64,000 bases of DNA from Thereva unica. Its lineage: Eukaryota > Arthropoda > Insecta > Diptera > Therevidae. Shown here in pieces: positions 52,399-64,000 of this stretch. The stretch is taken from positions 167,476,516 to 167,540,515 of the forward strand of contig OX465281.1 of assembly GCA_949987705.1 (NCBI GenBank). Reading direction: 5' to 3'. Below the pieces are notes generated by a model that saw only the letters and a program-made list of their open reading frames with translations, did not search any database and was not told the DNA's origin. Numbering within the stretch: position 1 is the stretch's first letter; the number at the start of each line of letters is the position of its first letter. The position numbers and the translations under genes were made by a program.

Positions 52399-53498
52399 GG
52401 TATTTCTCATCAAATTTCGAAATTTGATTCCCGAGCCATTATTGGCGAGTCATATGCTTTAACTACATAGGTATTTTTTTATTTCAATGCACGCTGTCTA
52501 TACCACTATTGTTTAAAAAGAAAACCTATTACCTCTAAAGAAAAAGAAGATATGGCTACTTTTTCACCGTGAAAGTCATTCCCTCACTTTGTCCCTTAGT
52601 TCAAAAACATAACTAAAATACCTATTCATCTCAAATATATCAATATTCTTAATAATAAAACAAATTTCAAAATTTGATTCCCGAGCCATTATTGGCGAGT
52701 CATATGCTTTAACTACATAGGTATTTTTTTATTTCAATGCACGCTGTCTATACCACTATTGTTTAAAAAGAAAACCTATTACCTCTAAAGAAAAAGAAGA
52801 TATGGCTTCTTTTTCACCGTGAAAGTCATTCCCTCACTTTGTCCCTTAGTTCAAAAACATAACTAAAATACCTATTCATCTCAAATATATCAATATTCTT
52901 AATAATAAAATTATGCTAATATATTAGAAAGATGTTTGTTATTGTCTATAAAAGCCTTCCATCTTACAACAACGAATATATAAAAACGATAATTCGATTT
53001 TAAAAATGTCCCGCCAAATAAAATCATTCCCTCACCCTATTACGAATATTCGATTTCTGAACGTATCGAACGATATTTAGGAACGCAACCTTAAGTTTTT
53101 AGTGCTTGGCAACACTCTCAATTGGTTCAAGATAGCGACTTCTTCTCAACCGTAGGTGAGTTTGTGCAAAAACATATTATGTGAAAAATTGTTAAAGACT
53201 TACATTTATGGCGATCATTACCTCACGTTACATGAATATATTAAGCATTTAAATATATGTAAAAGTAATTTGTTGTTTTTATGCGTTTTTGGGAGTAGAT
53301 TGCATAATCGAAAAGTAACAATCAAATTGAGGTTATGTACCGGTGTTTTTATAGCTTTAGTTAAAATTCGTCATTCCCTCACAGTCATTCCCTCACTGCA
53401 TTTAGGAGTGAGGGAATTACAGCCGTACGAGGGAATGATTTATACAGTGTCCTACGGTTCTTTTAGATATTTTATTTATTTCTTGCAACTTTTATTTC
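52396..53498. repeat. Unit with repeated TCATTCCCTCAC motif and 250-bp tandem duplication
   Basis: TCATTCCCTCAC occurs at 52576, 52826, 53024, 53371 and 53385. Inverted forms occur at 53408 (GTGAGGGAATTA) and about 53428 (CGAGGGAATGA). The 250-bp segment 52411-52660 is repeated exactly in register at 52661-52910. The palindrome CAAATTTCGAAATTTG (52411-52426) marks the start. No coding region is clear before 53541. Confidence 0.8.
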
Positions 53499-53540
53499 AT
53501 GGTGTTTAATTTAAAACAGGTACATGTACGTGAAAGAAAA

Positions 53541-53702
53541 ATGGCACGACCAAAAAAGTTTAGCAATACGGAAAAAAAATTAAAAAAGAAAGAGTATGAT
53601 AGAAAAAAGCGAGAAAAAATGAAAAATAATACTGAATCTTTGGAAAAACTGCGGGAAAAAGAAAGATTAAAATATTTAAAGAAAAAATATCCGCCCTCTT
53701 GA
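53541..53702 (+). pseudogene. Lysine/arginine-rich N-terminal exon-like frame, truncated by satellite (left arm)
   Basis: From ATG 53541 the frame reads MARPKKFSNTEKKLKKKEY, DRKKREKMKNNTESLEKLRE and KERLKYLKKK, about 50 residues, more than half of them charged. An acceptor-like TTTAAAACAG (53510-53519) lies just upstream, so this may be an exon. The protein-like sequence ends exactly where the satellite begins (53695), and the last residues PPS are satellite. A basic, coiled N-terminus of this style (K/R-rich, KERLKYLKKK) occurs at the start of several transposon-encoded insect proteins I cannot name with certainty. An inverted copy is at 60380-60543. Probably a relic of a larger gene. Confidence 0.5.
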
Positions 53703-54064
53703 GATGACCGCCATGGATCTAACCATATTATTGAGTATACTATATCGCTTATGGCATTCTACTTATGATACCCTTTCAATTGAGACCCATGTCGAGGAAG
53801 TAGTGAAGAAATGGTAGGCCGCCCTCTTGAGACGGCTGCCGTGGATTTAACGACATAGCTTCTTGTATTCTACTTATCACACCATTTCATTTGATACCCA
53901 TGTCGAGGGGGTTGTTAAGAAAATGGTAATGCGTCCTCTTGAGATGGCCGCTATTTATAGAGTATACTATATTGCTTATTGTATTCTATTTATCATTCCC
54001 TTTCATTTGATACCCATTTCGAGGCGGTTGTGAAGAAATGGTAAATCCGCCCTCTTGAGACGCG

Positions 54065-54065
<1 letters not shown>
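53695..54065. repeat. ~127-bp satellite, about three inverted units
   Basis: Reverse-oriented units with CCGCCCTCTTGAGA, TTTGATACCCATGTCGAGGG and GAGTATACTATAT. They link the lysine-rich frame to the ~690-bp repeat. Confidence 0.9.
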
Positions 54066-54817
<752 letters not shown>

Positions 54818-55271
54818 GCACCTTCAGTATTATACAGACCCAGTACGAAATTTTGATATTTTGACTTTCCGCCACAGAACCAAAGTCTAGGAATTAACAA
54901 GTCTTTCATCTTTATATGGTTAGCTGATTCAATTTTCTTTCCTTTTCTGTTCTGCATACTTTACCGTAAACACAGAATCTGGCTTTGTCTCGCTGAATTC
55001 ACGAAGTATCCGTTGAGTTTTGCTCAGCAGTGATGTTCATATATGCACGCACACAACCAACCGGGTGAAAATTTTGTATGAAGATGAAAGACTTTTTATT
55101 ACTAGACTTTGCACAGACGACCTAAAATGATCATCTGCATCGACTTTAATTAAAACAGAGACCGATTTATGAGTAGAAAAGGTCAAACACATATTTCGGT
55201 CTTTATCGCTCGGCCCCTGTTCCCCGCGCCCTCTCGGGCTTAGAGTGCCGCAATCAGTAATGTGCCAAAAA
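54818..55271. other. Single-copy-looking spacer
   Basis: No element or gene recognised. Bounded by TA-rich microsatellites. Confidence 0.4.

Positions 55272-55326
<55 letters not shown>
55272..55326. repeat. (TA)n microsatellite
   Basis: About 50 bp of TA repeat, the left flank of the following MITE. Confidence 0.95.
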
Positions 55327-55327
<1 letters not shown>

Positions 55328-55753
55328 ACTGGTGAAAGGCAAAAGGGCACAAGTGACAATTTTGCGAAATTCGGTTTTTTATGGGCATTTTTACATTATG
55401 CACTGCTCTATGGAATGGCAAAACGGCATATTCGTACAGTTGCGGTAAATACTAATTTTACTTTGAAATAATTGCCTATTGTCTTTCCTACTTCTCCATT
55501 GTAGTTTGGTCTCTTTTGAAAAAATTAAATAATTTTGGAAGAGCAAAAGGGCACACACAAGTGATTTAATTTGAAAAATCTTGCCCCTAGTTGAACAAAC
55601 CGTCGCACATATCTGTAGAGCCATATTTATTATATCCTATTTCCCTGAAAACATTTTGAATTGTTTTCCACTTTTTTGGGAATGAAAATCTTCAATCGGC
55701 TTTTTCTCAAAACTACAAAAAGTCACTTGTGCCCTTTTGCCTTTCACCAGTCG
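55327..55753. mobile_element. MITE with CTGGTGAAAGGCAAAAGGG ends, flanked by TA
   Basis: ACTGGTGAAAGGCAAAAGGG then CACAAGTGAC at the left end is matched perfectly inverted at the right end (GTCACTTGTGCCCTTTTGCC ...). A third copy of GCAAAAGGGCACA lies at about 55541. Flanking TA repeats fit Tc1/mariner target choice but hide any duplication. There is no transposase. Confidence 0.7.
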
Positions 55754-55755
55754 AA

Positions 55756-55771
55756 TATATATATATATATA

Positions 55772-55845
<74 letters not shown>
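55756..55845. repeat. (TA)n microsatellite
   Basis: About 90 bp of TA repeat with one CTTATA interruption, the insertion site of the following Helitron. Confidence 0.95.
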
Positions 55846-55848
<3 letters not shown>

Positions 55849-57210
55849 TACTAATATTATAAACGTGAATGTTTGTATGTAGGTTTGTTACTCTTTCACG
55901 CAAAAACTACTGAATGGATTTTAATGAAACTTTACAATAATATAGCTCATATATCAGAATAACATATAGGCTATAATTTATAAAAAAATTCAAAATGGCC
56001 GTGCCAATATGGCCGACGAATTTGCCAATTGTGCTCCGATTCCAATGAAAATCGAAATCTGGGGGATTTTAAGGTTGCAAATAACGAATTTATGATCAAA
56101 ACTTATAAATTCAAAATGGCGGACCAATATGGCCGACGAATTTGCCAATTGTGTTCCGATTCCAATGAAAATCGAAATCTGGGGGATTTTAAGGTTGCAA
56201 ATAACGAATTTATGATCAAAACTTATAAATTCAAAATGGCCGTGCCAATATGGCCGACGAATTTGCCAATTGTGTTCCGATTCCAATGAAAATCGAAATC
56301 TGGGGGATTTTAAGGTTGCAAATAACGAATTTATGATCAAAACTTATAAATTCAAAATGGCGGACGAATTTTTCCAATTGTATTCCGATTCCAATGAAAG
56401 TGAATAACTAGGGGTTTTTAAGGTTGCAAATAACGAATTTATGATCAAAACTTATAAATTCAAAATGGCCGTGCCAATATGGCCGACGAATTTTTCCAAT
56501 TGTATTCCGATTGCAATGAAAATCGGTATCTGGGGGCTTTTAGGGCAAACAACGAATTTATGATCAAAGCTTATAAATTCAAAATTGCGGGTCCAATATG
56601 ACGCACGAATTTTCCCAAGCCACATTCTGAAATGTAGTAAATTTCTAAAATTCCCTCTAACCAGTATAGAAACAGTAAAAACGGTAGAAAGAGTCGAAGT
56701 TTGCAAATTTGTGCGCCCCTACATTGTCATCACGAGGTTAAACGATGTCATCTATCGCTTCCAAAAAGTTCGATCGGAAAAAACGGGACCTGGAGGAAGC
56801 TGTGTTCGGGACGAATACTGAGTAAGAAGGGAGCAGTGTAACGCTAACCGAAAAGAGAAAGTTAAAATTCCAATTCACCGAGAAGTTATATGTTTAGATG
56901 CATCTACTTGAATACATAACGCTGTTCTAATTGAATCACCGATAAGATTGGGAAGAGGCAATTTTTTCCAGATTTATTGTTTTTTCATTATACTTTTTTT
57001 CCTACCGCGTACAACGCACACATAATTTTTTTTCCGATAGGTGGTGCTCAACCTCGAATTTTAATAAATTTGAAGCATATTTTTATAGGTAACTCTAAAT
57101 TCTTTTATGTACCCATAACCATGCTTCATTATAACCATTTCCTATCCCGGAGTATGCCCACATAATTTTTTTTATTAAAAGGCGTTGCAACGCACGCGGG
57201 TTTTTGCTAG
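55846..57210 (+). mobile_element. Non-autonomous Helitron, copy A
   Basis: Begins TCTTACTAATATTATAAACG after A and ends GGCGTTGCAACGCACGCGGG then TTTTTGCTAG before T. These are Helitron ends (TC ... CTRR, A/T insertion). A palindrome GCGTTGCAACGC (57182-57193) precedes the end. The interior has ~120-bp tandem units (about five) containing AATGGCCGTGCCAATATGGC, CCGATTCCAATGAAAATCGA and GCAAATAACGAATTTATGAT. Confidence 0.88.
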
Positions 57211-57220
57211 TATATATATA

Positions 57221-59161
57221 TCTTACTAATATTATAAACGTGAATGTTTGTATGTATGTTTGTTATTCTTTCACGCAAAAACTACTGAATGGATTTTAAT
57301 GAAACTTTACAATAATATAGCTCATATATCAGAATAACATATAGGCTATAATTTATAAAAAAATTCAAGATGGCCGCCGAAAACTCAAAATGGCCACGCA
57401 AATTGTGTTCCGATTTCAATGAAAGTTGGTATACAGAGGTTTTTAAGGTAGCTAATAACGAATTTATGATCAAAACTTATAAATTCAAAATGGCCGTGCC
57501 AATATGGCCGACGAATTTGCCAATTGTGTTCCGATTCCAATGAAAATCGAAATCTGGGGGATTTTAAGGTTGCAAATAACGAATTTATGATCAAAACTTT
57601 CAAAACTTATAAATTCAAAATGGCCGTGCCAATATGGCCGACGAATTTGCCAATTGTGTTCCGATTCCAATGAAAATCGAAATCTGGGGGATTTTAAGGT
57701 TGCAAATAACGAATTTATGATCAAAACTTATAAATTCAAAATGGCGGACGAATTTTTCCAATTGTATTCCGATTCCAATGAAAGTGAATATCTAGGGGTT
57801 TTTAAGGTTGCAAATAACGAATTTATGATCAAAACTTATAAATTCAAAATGGCGGACGAATTTTTCCAATTGTATTCCGATTCCAATGAAAGTGAATATC
57901 TAGGGGTTTTTAAGGTTGCAAATAACGAATTTATGATCAAAACTTATAAATTCAAAATGGCGGACGAATTTTTCCAATTGTATTCCGATTCCAATGAAAG
58001 TGAATATCTAGGGGTTTTTAAGGTTGCAAATAACGAATTTATGATCAAAGCTTATAAATTCAAAATTGCGGGTCCAATATGACGCACGAATTTTCCCAAC
58101 CCACATTCTGAAATGTAGTAAATTTCTAAAATTCCCTCTAACCAGTATAGAAACAGTAAAAACGGTAGAAAGAGTCGAAGTTTGCAAATTTGTGCGCCCC
58201 TACATTGTCATCACGAGGTTAAACGATGTCATCTATCGCTTCCAAAAAGTTCGATCGGAAAAAACGGGACCTGGAGCGCGTTCAAAAACCTTACTATGGT
58301 TAACCATGGTTAACTATGGTAAACTTTTGTCGTTCAAAAACTCCGTGGTGAACTACAACATAACCACGAGCATAAATTTTTGGCGTTCAAAAACTCCCGT
58401 GGTTAACCATGGTGTAGTTAAATTTTAACCATGCTCGGGAGCATGGTTAGCGATAGTTAAGAAGAAGAAGAATAAAAACAATTTTTTGACATTTGTTTTA
58501 ATGTTAATAATGAACAAATCAAAGTGGGATTTGTGAGATTATTTTAAATATATAATTGAGGCAAATAGCCGACACTATTTTATGGAAAAAAAATTAAATT
58601 TTCTTTACCACGTAGTTAACCACGGTGCGTTCAAAAACCTCCATGGTTAAACATAAACTTTCGTGGTTAAGTGAAGTTATGTAGCATAACCACAGCTTAC
58701 CTCGTGGTTTACTATAGTAAGGTTTTTGAACGCGCTCCTGGAGGAAGCTGTGTTCGGGACGAATACTGAGTAGGAAGGGAGCAGTGTAACGGCTAACCGA
58801 AAAGAGAAAGTTAAAATTCCAATTCACCGAGAAGTTATATGTTTAGATGCATCTACTTGAATACATAACGCTGTGCTAATTGAATCACCGATAAGATTGG
58901 GAAGAGGCAATTTTTTCCAGATTTATTGTTTTTTCATTATACTTTTTTTCCTACCGCGTACAACGCACACATAATTTTTTTTCCGATAGGTGGTGCTCAA
59001 CCTCGAATTTTAATAAATTTGAAGCATATTTTTTATAGGTAACTCTAAATTCTTTTATGTACCCATAACCATGCTTCAGTATAACCATTTCCTATCCCGG
59101 AGTATGCCCACATAATTTTTTTTTATTAAAAGGCGTTGCAACGCACGCGGGTTTTTGCTAG
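57221..59161 (+). mobile_element. Non-autonomous Helitron, copy B
   Basis: Same start and end as copy A, only 10 bp (TATATATATA) after it. It holds about six ~110-125 bp internal units, arranged differently from copy A, and a later insertion at 58274-58737. The tail regions (56580-57210 and 58065-59161) are almost identical apart from that insertion. Confidence 0.9.
58274..58737. mobile_element. 464-bp MITE with GAGCGCGTTCAAAAACC ends (PIF/Harbinger-like)
   Basis: Perfect terminal inverted repeats GAGCGCGTTCAAAAACC / GGTTTTTGAACGCGCTC, followed inside by TTACTATGGTTAACCATGG-type repeats. Helitron A at about 56780-56795 shows the empty site (ACCTGGAGGAAGC), giving a CTG duplication (58271-58273, 58738-58740). 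CWG or TWA 3-bp duplications suit PIF/Harbinger. The interior repeats the phrase 'GTTCAAAAACTCC.TGGT'. Confidence 0.85.
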
Positions 59162-59344
59162 TATATATATGTATATTAGAATTTATACAAATAAAGGAAA
59201 TTATGTAATTTTTGTTATATACAATGAAATAACTTAATCTAAAGAAAATCCACTCAAAACTTGTACTTCAGTCAGTCAATATAAATATATATAAACTCCA
59301 AAAATTAACAAATACATTATTATAGAGGTAACAAATGTTTTTAT
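59162..59344. other. AT-rich spacer
   Basis: No recognised element between Helitron B and the third ~690-bp repeat. Confidence 0.4.
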
Positions 59345-60010
59345 CTTTATCAAGGCAAGCAGTAGTTTGCCGAGTTCGTAAGGGCAAAGAAGTAAAGCCT
59401 TATTTTCGCCTAAACATGGAAAACAAGGTGTTTCTTTTATAAATTTATCACCTTTTTATAAGCAATATAAGTAATTTTTCAATTGTAACCGATAACCACA
59501 ATATAAATAATTTATTATTCCATGAGTTTTTTTCCCTATCATTCTTCGATTTCTTTATTTTTACATTTTTTACATTTCGAAACGAACTTTTTTTTTCTCC
59601 TTCAGTCTAAAAAAGTGGGCACTCAAGATAGTTCTATCAGAAGGCGTTATAAGTTATTTCAATTGCTCAATAAATGAGATGGCGCTAATAGTTAGTCGAA
59701 AAGTGTTTACTCGCACTGTTGATGCCAGATGGCATTAGATGATTAACAAACTGTGTTCATATAAAAGTGGTTAGTCACAACTATGGTGTCAGATTGCATT
59801 AGGTACCTACTATAAAAAAAACTTACGTATTTCATAGTACAGATGTACAATAAAATTTTGAAATACCGATTACTACTTTTGCCGAGTTCGTAATTATAAT
59901 TTATTTCTAAAAATATGACATATTCGTTACAAGTTAGTCGAATCCAGCACTGTTGATGTCAGGTAGCATTCCGTATCATTTCGATGATTAACAAAAAGCG
60001 TTCATATTAA
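59345..60010. repeat. ~690-bp repeat, copy 3
   Basis: Same orientation as copy 1 (43955-44640). It contains TTTGCCGAGTTCGTAA twice (about 59367 and 59880), once near its outer end and once inside. Confidence 0.88.
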
Positions 60011-60400
60011 GCTGGTACGCGTCTCAAGAGGGCGGATTTACCATTTCTTCACAACCGCCTCGAAATGGGTATCAAATGAAAGGGAATGATAAATAGAATA
60101 CAATAAGCAATATAGTATACTCTATAAATAGCGGACATCTCAAGAGGACGCATTACCATTTTCTTAACAACCCCCTCGACATGGGTATCAAATGAAATGG
60201 TGTGATAAGTAGAATACAAGAAGCTATGTCGTTAAATCTACGGCAGCCGTCTCAAGAGGGCGGCCTACCATTTCTTCACTACCCCCTCGACATGGGTCTC
60301 AATTGAAAGGGTATCATAAGTAGAATGCCATAAGCGATATAGTATACTCAATAATATGGTTAGATCCATGGCGGTCATCTCAAGAGGGCGGATATTTTTT
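60005..60400. repeat. ~127-bp satellite, about three units
   Basis: Units with CTCAAGAGGGCGGATTTACC, CCCCCTCGACATGGGTATCA and AGTATACTC, the mirror of 53695-54065. Confidence 0.9.
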
Positions 60401-60543
60401 CTTTAAATATTTTAATCTTTCTTTTTCCCGCAGTTTTTCCAAAGATTCAGTATTATTTTTCATTTTTTCTCGCTTTTTTCTATCATACTCTTTCTTTTTT
60501 AATTTTTTTTCCGTATTGCTAAACTTTTTTGGTCGTGCCATTT
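60380..60543 (-). pseudogene. Lysine/arginine-rich frame, truncated by satellite (right arm)
   Basis: Inverted copy of 53541-53702 with the same protein (MARPKKFSNTEKKLKKK ... KERLKYLKKK) and the same loss at the satellite border. The two copies being identical over this frame says more about recent duplication than about selection. Confidence 0.5.
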
Positions 60544-60583
60544 TTCTTTCACGTACATGTACCTGTTTTAAATTAAACACCAT

Positions 60584-61434
60584 GAAATAAAAATTGCAAG
60601 AAATAAATAAAATATCTAAAAGAACCGTAGGACACTGTATAAATCATTCCCTCGTACGGCTGTAATTCCCTCACTCCTAAATGCAGTGAGGGAATGACTG
60701 TGAGGGAATGACGAATTTTAACTAAAGCTATAAAAACACCGGTACATAACCTCAATTTGATTGTTACTTTTCGATTATGCAATCTACTCCCAAAAACGCA
60801 TAAAAACAACAAATTACTTTTACATATATTTAAATGCTTAATATATTCATGTAACGTGAGGTAATGATCGCCATAAATGGTAAGTCTTTAACAATTTTTC
60901 ACATAATATGTTTTTGCACAAACTCACCTACGGTTGAGAAGAAGTCGCTATCTTGAACCAATTGAGAGTGTTGCCAAGCACTAAAAACTTAAGGTTGCGT
61001 TCCTAAATATCGTTCGATACGTTCAGAAATCGAATATTCGTAATAGGGTGAGGGAATGATTTTATTTGGCGGGACATTTTTAAAATCGAATTATCGTTTT
61101 TATATATTCGTTGTTGTAAGATGGAAGGCTTTTATAGACAATAACAAACATCTTTCTAATATATTAGCATAATTTTATTATTAAGAATATTGATATATTT
61201 GAGATGAATAGGTATTTTAGTTATGTTTTTGAACTAAGGGACAAAGTGAGGGAATGACTTTCACGGTAAAAAATTAGCCATATCTTTTTTTTCTTTAGAG
61301 GTAATAGGTTTTCTTTTTAAACAATAGTGGTATAGACAGCGTGCATTGAAATAAAAAAATACCTATGTAGTTAAAGCATATGACTCGCCAATAATGGCTC
61401 GGGAATCAAATTTCGAAATTTGATGAGAAATACC

Positions 61435-61436
<2 letters not shown>
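60584..61436. repeat. GTGAGGGAATGA unit (right arm)
   Basis: Mirror of 52411-53498, but with only one copy of the 250-bp segment. GTGAGGGAATGA occurs at about 60686, 60700, 61048 and 61247, with opposed forms at about 60643-60675. Confidence 0.8.

Positions 61437-61501
<65 letters not shown>
61437..61501. repeat. (TA)n microsatellite
   Basis: About 65 bp of TA repeat at the 3' end of the right-arm LINE, longer than its counterpart at 52357-52395. Confidence 0.95.
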
Positions 61502-61505
<4 letters not shown>

Positions 61506-63990
61506 TTTCCCTTCACTTTCCCTTCTAACACAGAAGGCGCACTTCCCAGCAAGGCTGAGAAAAATTTACCACAGATTTTGTGGCTCTGCTGAGGCATGCA
61601 AACATATAAAAATAAATAACGAATTAAACCTTCTAGCTCAGAAGGTGCACTTCTCACCAGGGCTGAGAAAAATTTACCACTGCCGTGGCTCAGCTGAGAC
61701 ATGCAAACATAAATTATTAAAAGCATAAAAGATCAAAAACATCAAACAGTGAAGCGTGCAACTAAAAAGGGAGTGGGGCACGCAGAGAGTCATGCCACAT
61801 TGAGAAGGGTCCTTTTAAGGACAACTTCACTAGTTAGCAAGCTAAACACATTCCTATTGTTGTTAGTATGTATTTATAAGCATGCGATTAACGGGTTCGA
61901 ACATGCCATAATTGGTGTTAGAGGAATTAATGTGCAAGAGAGGTTCACCCCTCAGGTTGTAGTTATTCACTCTTAGTGACGCGCGGCTTTTAAAAAACCA
62001 GAGTCCACCTCATCATTCATCAGTCGATTGACGAATATAACGTCAGCGACCTCACGGCGCCTATGTAGAGAGCTTAAGTTGAGCAATTTAAGTCTGTTCT
62101 CATAAGGCGGAAGAGCAAGTGGGTCATCTCACGGGAGGTGGCTGAGTGCAAACCGAACGAACTTCCTTTGAACCGATTCGATTCTACTAACATTGGAGGA
62201 GTAGTTAGGAGACCATACCTGGGAAGCGTAGTGAAGCAAAGGCCTAACCAAAGATACGTACAGGTGTTTAGTGATGAGGGGGTTGTTGAACTCTTTGGAC
62301 CATCTTTTTATAAATCCCAGGACTGAATTGCCCTTGGAGGAGATATAATTGATGTGGGTGGACAAATCCAACCTACTTTCTAACCTAACCCCAAGATCGA
62401 TTACAGATTCAGTACGGGAGACCTTGTTGTCAAGAAAAGTATAGTCATAAGTTATAACAATACGTTTCCTACAAAAAGTCAGAATCTCGCATTTACTAAT
62501 ATTAAGCACAAGGTTGTTGTTGGAACACCAAGAATAAAAGGTGTTTAGATCTGCTTGCAGAAGTTTGCAATCCTCTATACTCCTTATGTGGCGATACAGT
62601 TTGATGTCATCAGCGTAAATAAGGATTGTACAGTGCCTTAGCTGGGTAACAATATCGTCAATTGATAAAATAAAAAGGAGAGGGCCAAGATGACTACCTT
62701 GCGGGACTCCAGAGGACGCTTCGATGTTCTTAGATTTGACTCCGCGGAATAGAACCTGGTAGGTTCTATCGGCTAAGTACGACTGGAACCATACCACAAG
62801 GGCATGCGGAAAGCCTAATTTCTTTAGTTTAAGAATTATAATAGAGTGGGAGAGCTTGTCGAAAGCCTTACTAAAGTCTGTGTAGACACAGTCAGTTTGG
62901 CAGCCAGTAACAAAGCCTCTAACTGTGTGTGAAGAGAACTCCAGTAAATTAGTAGTAGTGGAACGGGCTGCAAGAAAACCATGTTGGTTTGTTTAGATAA
63001 GCCCCTTGCAGATAGGGGCGATAGCAGAATAAATAATAGATTCGAAGAGTTTTGGTATAGACGATAACTTCGCAATTGGCCTATAATTAGAGATTTCGTT
63101 CTTACAGCCTTTTTTATGGACAGGTATTATAAAAGAGTTCTTCCATATGGTTGGGAAGCGCCCTTTATTTAGGGATTTTTGAAATAAACATAGTAGAGGG
63201 ACAATAGGGCCTCTGCACAGAATTTTAGAACAGCTGGAGGGACTCCATCAGGGCCGGACGAAAAATCCTGTGGAAGTTCATTTATATGTTTCGAGATATC
63301 ATCCTTGGTTATAGACAGGGAAAAGTTTTGAGCCGTTTGGATTGCATTGATATGTCGAAAATTGTCTACATCTGGTTGGAATACAGGGGACGAGAACGAT
63401 TTGAGGAAAAACGATGCAAAATTGTCACAAATTTCGGCTGAATTAGAACTAAGGGAGTTCTCGTATTGCATGGTGTAAGGGTAATTATAAACTTTTTTCT
63501 TTGTGTTGATAAATTGAAAGAATGCTCTGGGGTCACCATACATTTTACCTTCCATGTTTCTGAGGTATTCCTTATAGAGGATTTTGGAGAGAGCATGAAA
63601 TTGGTCATAGCAATTGAGAAATGCATCGAAACTCGCAGTGTCTTTCTTCTTCAGATAGGTTTTCCAGAGTTTATTCTTCAGGTTTTTGGTACGTCTCAAC
63701 TCGTTGTTGTACCACGATGGGGATGATCTGGACGACTTTAACGGCTCGATAGGTACACAGGATGCGAAAGTTTCATACAGGACGGAATAAAATCTTGCTA
63801 CATCGACATCCAACTCATTATGTGAGAGCAGCCAATTGAAGTCGACCGAAGTGAGCTTGGATGACAGTTCCTCATGGTTGGCTTTTTTAAAGTTAAAGGT
63901 AAAGGTTGACTCCTCTGGTATTGGCTTATTGTTAAAGACAGAACAATAGCTCAGTAGGAGAGGAGGGTGATAATTATCGACAGGTGACAA
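61502..63990 (-). pseudogene. Jockey-group LINE, linker, RT and 3' end, inactive (right arm; runs off the window)
   Basis: The minus strand has a 273-residue frame (63990-63169) with SRSSPSWYNNELRRTKNLKN, the region between endonuclease and RT, then SSGPDGVPPAVLKFCAEAL, where a frame change occurs as in the left arm. The 222-residue RT frame (62797-62129) has SSGVPQGSHLGPLLFIL and LIYADDIKLYRHI and stops at the same TGA after ALSHLP. The single residue difference from the left arm is LDLS here and LDLF there. The endonuclease should lie beyond 63990. Confidence 0.9.
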
Positions 63991-64000
63991 GACAATTGAG

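Larger units (their letters stand above)
59415..63361 (-). repeat. Right arm of the ~4-kb inverted duplication
   Basis: Inverted partner of 50508-54667. Unlike the left arm, its LINE continues past the homology limit (63361) to the window end, so this arm keeps the older, longer LINE and the left arm is the derived, truncated side. Confidence 0.92.

Noticed and set aside
55990..58082. Repeated peptide frames (e.g. ANNEFMIKTYKFKMA)
   Set aside because: They are translations of the ~120-bp Helitron minisatellite. Unit lengths that are multiples of three keep the frame open by chance.

Overview
The window looks like transposon-rich euchromatin or pericentromeric DNA of an insect, most probably a fly (Diptera). 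Evidence for this: a spliced C-type lysozyme gene with short introns, a BEL/Pao retrovirus-like element primed by tRNA-Trp, Helitrons carrying minisatellites, a Helentron-like element, a Penelope-like element (PLE), several insect-type LINEs, hAT and PIF/Harbinger-like DNA transposons, and very long (TA)n and (CA)n tracts. There are no prokaryotic features. The only confident host gene is the lysozyme at 37253-40087 (minus strand, four coding exons), which no single long open frame reveals.

Region 1 (1-24.5 kb) is a stack of nested insertions that can be unwound from target-site duplications and empty-site copies. A ~180-200 bp host repeat (2818-2940, continued at 15267-15324 and then 24112 onward) was hit by a hAT element (2941-15266, 8-bp duplication TGTGCATT) and by an 8.8-kb BEL/Pao element (15325-24111, 5-bp duplication GCTTG). 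The hAT holds a palindromic Harbinger-like element (3213-3875), a broken transposase (3981-5223) and a ~10-kb foldback structure (5228-15203). The foldback was itself invaded by a Helentron-like element with a satellite array (about 5971-7993), a 2.2-kb TIR element (11720-13936) and three MITEs. The BEL/Pao element has LTRs of 558 and 556 bp that are almost identical, a gag-protease frame, a pol broken by three frame changes, and an uninterrupted env-like frame.

Region 2 (24.5-43.9 kb) is AT-rich DNA with a possible 56-residue membrane protein (25203-25373), a hAT-type MITE, tandem repeats, two decayed LINEs (30.48-31.7 kb; 31.96-35.5 kb), the lysozyme gene, and a minus-strand Helitron (41244-43089) with about 12 internal ~118-bp repeats.

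Region 3 (43.9-64 kb) is dominated by inverted structure. A ~127-bp satellite array is interrupted by two head-to-head PLE copies (44711-46756 and 46757-48671). A ~4-kb block (LINE, a unit with a lysine-rich small frame, satellite, ~650-bp repeat) is present as inverted arms at 50508-54667 and 59415-63361. The arms flank two tandem Helitrons (55846-57210, 57221-59161), one of which holds a Harbinger-like insertion.

The genes do not form a pathway. Apart from the lysozyme, a secreted protein of the digestive or immune type, everything recognisable is mobile DNA, mostly inactive. The least broken parts are the BEL/Pao env frame, the PLE reverse transcriptase/GIY-YIG frame at 46821-48206, and the BEL/Pao RNase H-integrase frame.
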